Source of the DNA: Novosphingobium sp. B 225
GTDB taxonomy: Bacteria > Pseudomonadota > Alphaproteobacteria > Sphingomonadales > Sphingomonadaceae
NCBI RefSeq assembly: GCF_002198665.1
Contig: NZ_MWLM01000062.1
Location: 172,792 to 236,791 of the forward strand
DNA length: 64,000 nt
Reading direction: 5' to 3'
The notes below the pieces were generated by a model. It made no database searches. It had not been told where the DNA came from and was given only the letters and a program-made list of their open reading frames with translations. Position 1 is the stretch's first letter. Every line of letters starts with the position of its first letter. Both the position numbers and the translations under genes were made by a program. Of the stretch, positions 38,301-46,322 are shown piece after piece.

Positions 38301-40032
38301 ACGGATGTTCGCGCTGCCGCGATCGAGCTGGGACGATTACGACAAGGGCCTGATTTCCAAGGGCGGCGGCGTGTTCGCACGCAGCCTGAAGGAAGTGCCG
38401 CTGTCCCGGCAGGTGCGTGACATGCTGGGGCTGGAAGCTGAAAGCATTGACCCTGACAGCCTGATCACTGCGATTCTCAAGGCTGAGGTCGATCTGCTGT
38501 GGTTCGGCGGGATCGGCACCTATGTGAAATCGGCCGCCGAAAACAACGTCCAGGTCGGCGATCCGGCCAACGATGCGCTGCGGATCGACGGCGGCGATGT
38601 TCGGGCCAAAGTGATTGGCGAAGGCGCAAATCTGGGCTGCACCCAGGCCGGCCGGATCGAATTCGCGCTGAGCGGGGGCCGGATCAACACCGACTTTATC
38701 GACAACAGCGCCGGGGTCGATTGCAGCGATAACGAGGTCAACATCAAGATCGCCCTCGCCGCCGCCAAGCGCGCCGGGCGGTTAAGCGAACCCGCGCGGG
38801 TCAAACTGCTGACCCAGATGACCGATGAAGTGGGCGATCTGGTGCTGGAGGACAACCGGCTGCAGGCGCTGGCGCTGTCAATTGCGCAGGCCGGCGGCCC
38901 GGCAGCCACGGCATCGCACCTGCGGCTGATCGAAACCTTGGAAGCGGGCGGGCACCTTGACCGCAAGACCGAAGGGCTGGCCGATAGCGAAACCCTGTCG
39001 CGCCGCGCCGCCGATGGCATGGGGCTGACTCGCCCCGAACTGGCGGTGTTGCTGTCCAGTGCCAAGCTGGTCCTGCAGGAAGCGCTGGAACATTCGGCGG
39101 TCGTCGATGATCCGGGTCTGACCGAAGACCTGCTGAACGCTTTCCCAACCCCGATGCGCGGCAAATTCAAGCGCGAGATCACCGAACACCGGCTGCGGCG
39201 CGAAATCATCGCCACCAAGCTGGCCAACCGGATGATCAACCGCCTGGGGCTGATCCATCCGTTCGAACTGGCCGAGGAAGAAGGGGTGACCCTGCCGCAG
39301 GTCGTCGCTGCATTCGTTGCGGCGGAACGCCTGCTCGGGCTGGATGCGGTCTGGGCTGCGCTGGAAAGCACGGCCATGCCCGAACTGGCGCGAATCCAGC
39401 TGTTTGAGCGCGCCGCTGCGGCGACCGCCGATCACATGGCGGACCTGTTGCGGGTTGGGCTGGGCACCAGCGAACCTTCGCGGCTGGTCGCGGATCTGGC
39501 CAAGGGCGTGGGCGAACTGCGCCAATCGGCCATGGGCCTGCTTTCGGGCGAGGCGCTGGCGCAATCGACCCGGATGCGGGCCGATCTTGCTGCCATGGGC
39601 GCGCCACAGGCGGAAGCAGGCATGGTCGCCACGCTGTACGATCTGGACGGCACGATCGGCCTCGCGCGGCTGGCGAAGGACAGCGGCCAGTCCGCCAGTT
39701 CGATCACCCGCGCCTTCACCGAACTCGGCGCGCGGCTCGGGCTTGACTGGGCGCAGATGACTGCCGCCCGGATGAGCCCGTCGGACCCGTGGGAACGGCT
39801 GCTGGTCAACGGCCTGGCGCGCGATTTCCAGCAGATGCGGCTCGATTTCCTGCGCCGCGGTATGGGCAAGCGCGGCGATGCCGAAGCGGCGGTGGAACGC
39901 TGGGCCGCCGCGCAAGAGGCGTCAATCCGCCAGTTCCGCAGCATGGTCGGCCGGGCGCAAAGCGCGGTGCCGGTGGCGCCGGCAATGCTGGCTCAGGTTG
40001 CGAGTCAGGCGCGGAACTTGTTGGGGCGGTAG
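35362..40032 (+). CDS. gdhB: NAD-specific glutamate dehydrogenase, 180-kDa type
   Basis: Large NAD-dependent glutamate dehydrogenase of 1556 residues, which oxidatively deaminates glutamate to 2-oxoglutarate. ACT-like and helical regulatory domains form the N-terminal half. The catalytic region is near residues 755-800: [21 protein letters not shown] and [16 protein letters not shown]. The NAD-binding part contains [16 protein letters not shown] near 870 and [17 protein letters not shown] near 935. ATG at 35362 has GGAG 10 bases upstream. It is monocistronic, with 134 bases upstream in which no clear regulatory motif was found. Confidence 0.96.
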   Translation: [1556 protein letters not shown]

Positions 40033-40070
40033 ATTTATGGCCGCCAGCGTTTCGGTCGCATGCCAGAATG

Positions 40071-40249
40071 GAATGGTTCGCGCAGAGGCGCAGAGAAGAA
40101 AAGGGAGACGCAGAGGCGTAGTGTGAGCGGCAAGGCCGCTCCCTCCTTGCACCCTGCGGTTCGGGCGGCGTTGCGGAATGAAAGAGCCTGCGGCGCAAGC
40201 AACATCTCCGCGTCTCCCTTTCTTCTCTGCGTCTCTGCGCGAACCATTC
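40071..40249. repeat. 180-bp MITE-like element, copy 2
   Basis: Terminal inverted repeats of about 41 bp (GAATGGTTCGCGCAGAGGCG... at 40071-40111; mirror at 40210-40249) with one substitution and one single-base gap. Length, TIR motif and the internal AGAGCCTGCGGC match copy 1 at 29666-29845. No open frame is inside. It occupies most of the 321-base gap between gdhB and ileS; the remaining 100 bases before ileS show nothing else. Confidence 0.85.
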
Positions 40250-40353
40250 GGAGCCCTCCGCACGCGCTGCGGCCCGCGATGCCAATCAGGACATCCCGCC
40301 CGATGCTCCAAAAAATTGCGCAAAGCCGCCGCGCTCGCTAAGGCGCGCGGGTT

Positions 40354-43300
40354 ATGACTGAACCGCGCGATTATCGTCCTACCGTCTTCCTGCCGAAGAC
40401 CGAGTTTCCCATGAAGGCCGGCCTCCCCCAAAAGGAGCCCGGTATTCTGGCGCGCTGGCTGGACGGGGACCTCTATCGCCAATTGCGCGATGCCCGCGCC
40501 GGGCGTGAGAAGTTCATTCTTCACGATGGCCCGCCCTATGCCAATGGCGATATGCACATCGGCCATGCGCTCAACCATATCTTGAAAGACATGGTCTGCC
40601 GCACCCAGAACCTGAAGGGGCTGGACGCGCCCTATGTGCCCGGCTGGGATTGCCACGGCCTGCCGATCGAATGGAAGGTCGAGGAACAGTACCGCAAGAA
40701 GAAGCTCAACAAGGATGAGGTTCCGGCGGAAGAATTCCGCGCCGAATGCCGCGCCTATGCCCAGCACTGGGTCGATACCCAGCGCGAGCAGTTGAAGCGC
40801 CTCGGCATCAATGGCGATTGGGACCACCCCTACCTCACCATGGACAGCGAGGCCGAAGGGACCATCGTTGCTGAACTGCTGAAGTTCGCGGAAAGCGGCC
40901 AGCTCTATCGCGGCGCCAAGCCGGTGATGTGGTCGCCCGTTGAGAAAACGGCGCTGGCCGAGGCCGAGGTCGAGTACGAGGATATTGTCTCGACGCAGGT
41001 GGATGTGGCGTTTGAGATTGTTGAAGCTCCGAACCTTCCCAGTTTAGTCGGCGCTTACGCGGTGATCTGGACGACGACGCCTTGGACGATCCCGGTGAAC
41101 CAGGCTTTGGCTTATGGTACTGACGTCGAATACGTCGTGATCAATGCGATGATGTCCGACGTCGATGTCGCACAGCAAGACATGGAAAATTCCGGTTACC
41201 GCGACTTCATCGTCGCGAAATCGCTCCTGCCACAGTTCATCGACCGCTACGTTCAAGAGGCAGCTCGCCTCAAGGAGCTGGGCATCACACTTGGCTTGGA
41301 GATCGACCAACAGCATGATCTGCCAGCGGGTGCGCTCGTGGGAGCAATCGCCCGCCACCCGATGCACCACCTCGGCGGGTTCTTCGCCAAGCCCCGTCCC
41401 TTGCTCGCGGGGGATTTCGTCACCACCGAAAGCGGCACGGGCCTCGTCCACATGGCGCCCGACCACGGCGAGGATGACTTCCTGCTGTGCAAGGCGCACG
41501 GGATCGAACCGGTCTTCGCGGTCGAAGGCGATGGCAAGTACCGCGCCGACTGGCTCTGGCTCGGCGGCGAAGGCTCGGTAATCAATCCCAAGTTCAACGC
41601 GCCCGATGGCCCGATCTGCACTGCGCTGCGCGAAGCGGGCGGGCTGCTCGCCGCGTCAGCCGATTACAAGCACTCCTACCCGCACTCGTGGCGTTCGAAG
41701 GCCAAAGTGATCTTCCGCTGCACCCCGCAGTGGTTCGTGCCGATGGACAAGGCGATTGCGCGCGGTGTCTCGACTTCGCTCGACACGAACGGCGGTAGGG
41801 TTGAGGATCAAACACAGGTTCCGTTCGCGTCGAGCGAAGTCGAGACGCCCGGCGGGACCCTGCGCGAAAAAGCCGTGGCCGCGATTGCCGCGACTCGCTT
41901 TGTCCCCGAAAAGGGCCGCAACCGGATTGGTTCGATGGTGGAAGGGCGACCCGACTGGGTGCTCAGCCGCCAGCGCGCCTGGGGCGTGCCGATCACGCTG
42001 TTTGTTGACCGCAAGTCTGGCCAGTACCTGTGCGATCCGGCGGTCAACGCGCGGATCGTCGCGGCGGTCAAGGCCGGCGGGGTCGATGCGTGGAGCGATG
42101 CGCGCGCGCAGGAATACCTCGGGCCGGATTACCGCGCCGATGATTACGAGCGCGTCACCGACATTCTGGATGTGTGGTTCGATTCCGGTTCCACCCATGC
42201 TTTCGTGCTGGAAAGCGGGCGCTGGCCGGACCTGATGCGGCCAGAGGGCTACACCGGGCCGCTCGCCGACATGTACCTTGAAGGCAGCGACCAGCATCGC
42301 GGCTGGTTCCAGTCGAGCCTGCTGGAAAGCTGCGCCACGCGGGGCCATGCGCCCTACAAGACCGTGCTGACCCACGGCTTCACCATGGACAGCAAGGGCA
42401 TGAAGATGTCCAAGTCGCTCGGCAACACGATCGACCCGCTGAAAGTGATGGAGGTCAACGGCGCGGACATCATCCGGCTGTGGGCGCTGTCGGTCGATTT
42501 CACCGAGGATCACCGGATCGGCGATGAAATCCTTAAGGGCGTGGCCGACCAGTACCGCAAGCTGCGCAACACCTTCCGCTATCTGCTGGGCGCGCTGGAT
42601 GGGTTCAGCGAGGCCGAGCGGGTGGCCGATGTGGCGGCGATGCCAGAGCTGGAACGCTATGTGCTGGCCCTGCTGGCCAAGCTGGACGCGACGCTGCGGG
42701 TGGCGGTCGATGATTACGACTTCAATACCTACGTCCGCGCGCTGACCGATTTCTGCAACGAGGACCTGTCGGCGTTCTTCTTCGATATCCGCAAGGACTG
42801 CCTGTACTGCGATGCGGCGGACGATCCCAAACGGATGGCCTACCGCACGGTGCTCGACACCCTGTTCCACGCACTGGTGCGCTATGCCGCGCCGGTGCTG
42901 GTGTTCACGGCGGAAGAGGTGTGGGGCAGCCGTTATCCGGATGGTGGTTCGGTGCATTTGCTGGAATGGCCGGTTATCGATCCAACTTGGAATCAAGAGC
43001 GGATTGGCGACTTGCCTGTTGAGGTCGATGTGGCTGGTAGAGATGGCTATAATTGGTTCTGGGACAGCATCAGGCAAATGCGTCGATCAGTCACTGAGGC
43101 GATTGAGCCGCTTCGCAGAGAAAAGGAAGTTGGCTCAAGCTTGGAAGCCGAAGTTAGATATCCGCTCGACGATCAGTTCGTGTTGGCCAACTTGGGCAGG
43201 CTCGATCTGGCCGAGGTCTGCATCGTTTCGAGTTTTGAAGTTGGCGTAACTAACTCAATCACCGTCACCCGCACCACCCACCACAAATGCGGGCGCTGCT

Positions 43301-43386
43301 GGCGTCACCTGCCTGAAGTGACCGCCGATGGCGAACTCTGTTCACGCTGCGAACAGGTTGTGTCGGCCATGGACGCAGCGGAATGA
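40354..43386 (+). CDS. ileS: Isoleucyl-tRNA synthetase with an absorbed repeat
   Basis: Class I synthetase of 1010 residues. The HIGH motif is in GDMHIGHALNH near residue 67, the editing-domain signature WTTTPWTIP near 230, KMSKS in GMKMSKSLGNT near 684, and a C-terminal zinc finger CGRCWRHLPEV...CSRC. Residues about 471-501 (GVSTSLDTNG... to ...VETPGG) are encoded by a palindromic repeat and have no counterpart in the usual alignment between WFVPMDKAI and LREKAVAAI. Codon use is AT-richer at about 40985-41365 and 42970-43262 than in the rest, suggesting a mosaic gene. It is coupled to lspA by an ATGA overlap. Confidence 0.96.
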   Translation: MTEPRDYRPTVFLPKTEFPMKAGLPQKEPGILARWLDGDLYRQLRDARAGREKFILHDGPPYANGDMHIGHALNHILKDMVCRTQNLKGLDAPYVPGWDCHGLPIEWKVEEQYRKKKLNKDEVPAEEFRAECRAYAQHWVDTQREQLKRLGINGDWDHPYLTMDSEAEGTIVAELLKFAESGQLYRGAKPVMWSPVEKTALAEAEVEYEDIVSTQVDVAFEIVEAPNLPSLVGAYAVIWTTTPWTIPVNQALAYGTDVEYVVINAMMSDVDVAQQDMENSGYRDFIVAKSLLPQFIDRYVQEAARLKELGITLGLEIDQQHDLPAGALVGAIARHPMHHLGGFFAKPRPLLAGDFVTTESGTGLVHMAPDHGEDDFLLCKAHGIEPVFAVEGDGKYRADWLWLGGEGSVINPKFNAPDGPICTALREAGGLLAASADYKHSYPHSWRSKAKVIFRCTPQWFVPMDKAIARGVSTSLDTNGGRVEDQTQVPFASSEVETPGGTLREKAVAAIAATRFVPEKGRNRIGSMVEGRPDWVLSRQRAWGVPITLFVDRKSGQYLCDPAVNARIVAAVKAGGVDAWSDARAQEYLGPDYRADDYERVTDILDVWFDSGSTHAFVLESGRWPDLMRPEGYTGPLADMYLEGSDQHRGWFQSSLLESCATRGHAPYKTVLTHGFTMDSKGMKMSKSLGNTIDPLKVMEVNGADIIRLWALSVDFTEDHRIGDEILKGVADQYRKLRNTFRYLLGALDGFSEAERVADVAAMPELERYVLALLAKLDATLRVAVDDYDFNTYVRALTDFCNEDLSAFFFDIRKDCLYCDAADDPKRMAYRTVLDTLFHALVRYAAPVLVFTAEEVWGSRYPDGGSVHLLEWPVIDPTWNQERIGDLPVEVDVAGRDGYNWFWDSIRQMRRSVTEAIEPLRREKEVGSSLEAEVRYPLDDQFVLANLGRLDLAEVCIVSSFEVGVTNSITVTRTTHHKCGRCWRHLPEVTADGELCSRCEQVVSAMDAAE
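41764..41849. repeat. Palindromic repeat element inside ileS
   Basis: Arms GGTGTCTCGACTTCGCTCGA... (41764-41792) and its mirror (41821-41849) pair with two mismatches around a 28-base loop. The core CTCGACTTCGCTCGACACG is shared with the element at 63101-63168. It keeps the ileS frame open. Confidence 0.88.
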
Positions 43387-43901
43387 CTGCGCTTACCCGC
43401 CTCCGCCTGATCGGACTCGGCCTTGCCGCCGGGGTGTTTGTGGCTGACCAGTGGATCAAGGGGCTGATGCTTGGCCCCTTGCAGCTGCGCAAACTTGGTT
43501 CGATCGAGCTGGTGCCGTTCTTCCGCCTGACCTGGACCGAGAACTATGGCGTCTCGCTGGGCATGCTCACGGCGGATTCGATGGAGATGCGCTGGCTGCT
43601 GGTTGCGCTCACTTCGGCGATTGCGCTGGTGGTGCTGATCTGGATGCTGCGCGAACGGGCGCTGGGCGATGTCGCTGCGCTGGCACTGGTGCTGGGCGGG
43701 GCGCTGGGCAACATCCGCGATCGCTTCAATTTCGGCCACGTGATCGACTATGCCGATCTCCATTTCGGGGAATGGCGGCCGTTCCTGGTGTTCAACCTGG
43801 CCGATGCGGCGATTACCATCGGTGTCCTGATTATCCTTGCCCGTTCCTTCCTTTCGCGCGAAAAGCAGGAAACGACGGGCGAGCCCGCGACGGAGAATTG
43901 A
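43383..43901 (+). CDS. lspA: Signal peptidase II (lipoprotein)
   Basis: Aspartic protease of 172 residues in the inner membrane that cleaves prolipoproteins at the lipobox. Four hydrophobic segments are seen. The two catalytic Asp motifs are GNIRDRFNFGHVIDYAD (residues about 103-119) and FNLADAAITIG (about 130-140). The start overlaps the ileS stop codon. ileS-lspA linkage is widespread, and its product would process the lipoprotein encoded next (bamF) as well as the others in this window. Confidence 0.95.
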   Translation: MTALTRLRLIGLGLAAGVFVADQWIKGLMLGPLQLRKLGSIELVPFFRLTWTENYGVSLGMLTADSMEMRWLLVALTSAIALVVLIWMLRERALGDVAALALVLGGALGNIRDRFNFGHVIDYADLHFGEWRPFLVFNLADAAITIGVLIILARSFLSREKQETTGEPATEN

Positions 43902-43906
43902 TTCAA

Positions 43907-44317
43907 ATGCGCAAGATTTCCGCGATCCTGATCCTTGCCGGTGCTTCGGCCATGCTGGCCGGCTGCGGCAGCAGCGGGCTGCTTGGACGTGACCGGCCTG
44001 ACGAATTCGCCGTGCAGCGCCAGGCGCCGCTGGTGATTCCGCCCGATTTCTCGCTGTCGCCCCCGGCCCCCGGCGCGCCGCGCCCGTCGGATCGCAACAC
44101 CGCCACTCAGGCGCAGGACGCCCTGTTCGGCAACCCCGCCCCGCGCAGCGAAATTGAGCGCACCACCGGCAACCGCGCCGGTACTGCCGCCAATTCGATC
44201 CGCTCGACCGTGGGTGACCCGCAGACCAATACGGTCGCCAAGGGCAGTGTCACCCGCGACATCATCGCCGCCCCGCAGGGCGACGGGCGTGAAGCGCAGG
44301 CGCAAGCCGGGGGCTGA
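43907..44317 (+). CDS. bamF: DUF3035 lipoprotein (BamF-like)
   Basis: Outer-membrane lipoprotein of 136 residues with a signal peptide and lipobox LAGC (Cys20). The alphaproteobacterial DUF3035 pattern follows: DRPDEFAVQRQAPLVIPPDFSL near residues 31-50, then a Pro/Ala/Gln-rich low-complexity region with AQDALFG. The family is annotated as beta-barrel assembly complex subunit BamF. The long frame extends upstream over lspA, but ATG at 43907 begins the signal peptide and lies five bases after the lspA stop. It is followed by a palindromic repeat. Confidence 0.85.
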   Translation: MRKISAILILAGASAMLAGCGSSGLLGRDRPDEFAVQRQAPLVIPPDFSLSPPAPGAPRPSDRNTATQAQDALFGNPAPRSEIERTTGNRAGTAANSIRSTVGDPQTNTVAKGSVTRDIIAAPQGDGREAQAQAGG

Positions 44318-44332
44318 TTTTTCACTGACAGA

Positions 44333-44483
44333 TCCTCCCCCCTTGGGGGAGGTGGCTCGCTGCAAGCGAGACGGAGGGGGGCTTCGCAAGGAAAGCCGCG
44401 ATAGCGGCTGCGCGCTTCCGCACGCTTGCTTGCCAGCCCCCTTCCACCGGCTTCGCCGGTCCCCCTCCCCCGTTGGGGGAGGA
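44333..44483. repeat. 150-bp palindromic repeat between bamF and fabI
   Basis: Imperfect inverted repeat with outer arms TCCTCCCCCCTTGGGGGAGG (44333-44352) and its mirror near 44464-44483. Each half contains an inner hairpin (CTCGCTGCAAGCGAG; ACCGGCTTCGCCGGT). It resembles GC-rich intergenic repeats common in sphingomonads and lies between two convergent genes, where it may also act as a terminator. Confidence 0.8.
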
Positions 44484-44491
44484 TTTCTCTT

Positions 44492-45295
44492 TTACCCCAA
44501 AGCAATATCCGGCGCGTCTTCCTGCTTCATCCCGACCAGGTGATAGCCCGCATCGACATGGTGGGTTTCCCCGGTCACGCCCGATGCCAGGTCGCTCAGC
44601 AGGTACAGCGCCGAACCGCCGACATCCTCGATCGTCACGTTGCGGCGCAGCGGCGAATTGAGCTCGTTCCATTTCAGGATATAGCGGAAATCGCCGATCC
44701 CGCTCGCCGCCAGAGTGCGGATCGGACCGGCCGAGATCGCATTGACGCGGATGTTTTCCGGCCCGAGATCGTTGGCGAGGTATTTCACGCTGGTTTCCAG
44801 CGCGGCCTTGGCCACGCCCATCACGTTGTAATGCGGCACAACCTTTTCCGCGCCGTAGTAGGACAGCGTCAGGATCGATCCGCCATTGGGCATCATTTCG
44901 CGCGCACGCTTGGTCACTGCGACCAGGCTGTAGGCGGAAATGTTCATGGTCATCAGGAAGTTGTCCAGGCTGGTATCGTAATACCGCCCGCGTAGCTCGT
45001 TCTTGTCGGAAAAGCCGATCGCGTGGACCACGAAGTCGATCGTCGGCCACTTTTCCGACAACGTGGCAAACGCCTGGTCGAGCGCGGCCATGTCGCTGAC
45101 GTCGCAGTCAATCAGGAAATCGCTCCCCAGGCTGGCCGCCAGCGGCCGGACGCGCTTTTCCAGCGCTTCGCCCTGATAGGAAAAGGCCAGTTCTGCGCCT
45201 GCTTCGTGCAGTTTCTGGGCAATCCCCCAGGCCAGCGACTTGTCATTTGCCAGGCCCATGATCAGCCCGCGCTTACCCTGCATCAATCCGGTCAT
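44492..45295 (-). CDS. fabI: Enoyl-ACP reductase (NADH)
   Basis: Short-chain dehydrogenase of 267 residues that performs the last reduction of fatty-acid elongation; it is the target of triclosan. Motifs: KRGLIMGLANDKSLAWGIAQ at the start (nucleotide-binding loop), VHAIGFSDKNELRG, SYYGAEKVVPHYNVMGVAKAALE with the catalytic Tyr and Lys near residues 158-165, and IRVNAISAGPIRTLAASGI. The start lies 18 bases from the YihY stop codon. It is probably cotranscribed with the YihY and DnaJ-like genes upstream. Confidence 0.95.
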   Translation of the reverse strand: MTGLMQGKRGLIMGLANDKSLAWGIAQKLHEAGAELAFSYQGEALEKRVRPLAASLGSDFLIDCDVSDMAALDQAFATLSEKWPTIDFVVHAIGFSDKNELRGRYYDTSLDNFLMTMNISAYSLVAVTKRAREMMPNGGSILTLSYYGAEKVVPHYNVMGVAKAALETSVKYLANDLGPENIRVNAISAGPIRTLAASGIGDFRYILKWNELNSPLRRNVTIEDVGGSALYLLSDLASGVTGETHHVDAGYHLVGMKQEDAPDIALG

Positions 45296-45313
45296 CTGAT
45301 TGCCACCATCCCT

Positions 45314-46318
45314 TTAACTGGCACTTCTTTCCGTTACGGCATGGCTGGCCATGTCCCGCTCCTCCGGCGTGACGGCCAGCGCCGCGTTAAGCTCTGCGCC
45401 TACTACCATGCCCAGCCCGACAAGCCAGAAAAAGAACAGCGCGATCATCACCCCGGCCAGACTGCCATAGGTCAGGTTGTAGGCGAAGAACCGCGCCATG
45501 GCGAACGGCAGCAAGCTGGTCACCGCTACCCACCAGCCGGTCACCAGCAGTGCGCCGGGCCATTTGGGATAGCTGCGCGCCCGATAGGCCGTGGGGGTAA
45601 GGGTATAGAACAGCATGTAGATTGCCAGGTACAGCACCGCTGCCGGCACCCAGCGCGAAGTGCTGAGCGTTTCGATCCACCCGCCGCCACGCGGGAACCA
45701 GGCGGTGATCACTTCCTGCGCCGCGCCAATCGCGACTTGCGCAAACAGGGCGAACAGCAGGGCGACCACCGCCAGTACAATTACCGCAGTCGAGATCAGC
45801 CGGTGCCGCCAGTAAGCGACCACGTGGCGCGTGCCATAAGCGCGGCGCAGGATATCGCGGATGGTTTCGATCAGGCTGCCCACAGTCCATAATGCGACCA
45901 GCCCCCCGGCCCACAGCAGCCAGCCGCTGCGCGCGGTAACCACGTCCATTGCCACCGGTTCCAGCGCGGTGCGCACCATGGGCGGCAGCGCGATCAGGAA
46001 CGTATGGACCGAAGCAACGCGCTGGCCCTCCTCGCCAACCAGCGAGGTGATCAGCGAGACCACCACAAAGAACGGGAACAGCGAAAGGATCGCCATATAG
46101 GCCAGATTCCCGGCGTGGATGAAGCCGTCATTCCAGGCCCCCGTCCAGACCCGCATCATGACCCGGTACAGCCGCGTACCCCAGAACCGGCCTTGCGGTC
46201 CAAACTGTTGGCCGGCCTGCTGCTGCAGATCCTCGTGCCAGCGCTGGGCGCGGCGGCGACGGGCTTCGGGGGAAAGGTCGGGGGGCAGCTCCGGTGGGGA
46301 ATGCGCCTGGTCGACCAC
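45314..46318 (-). CDS. YihY/BrkB family membrane protein
   Basis: Integral membrane protein of 334 residues with six main hydrophobic segments. The family pattern appears as GNLAYMAILSLFPFFVVVSLITSLVG near residue 86, DILRRAYGTRHVVAYWRHRL near 165, and YPKWPGALLVTGWWVAV near 252. Function is not established; it was once named ribonuclease BN by mistake. GTG at 46318 is four bases from the stop of the DnaJ-like gene, and the C terminus is close to fabI, so the three genes form one unit. Confidence 0.88.
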   Translation of the reverse strand: MVDQAHSPPELPPDLSPEARRRRAQRWHEDLQQQAGQQFGPQGRFWGTRLYRVMMRVWTGAWNDGFIHAGNLAYMAILSLFPFFVVVSLITSLVGEEGQRVASVHTFLIALPPMVRTALEPVAMDVVTARSGWLLWAGGLVALWTVGSLIETIRDILRRAYGTRHVVAYWRHRLISTAVIVLAVVALLFALFAQVAIGAAQEVITAWFPRGGGWIETLSTSRWVPAAVLYLAIYMLFYTLTPTAYRARSYPKWPGALLVTGWWVAVTSLLPFAMARFFAYNLTYGSLAGVMIALFFFWLVGLGMVVGAELNAALAVTPEERDMASHAVTERSAS

Positions 46319-46322
46319 GCGC

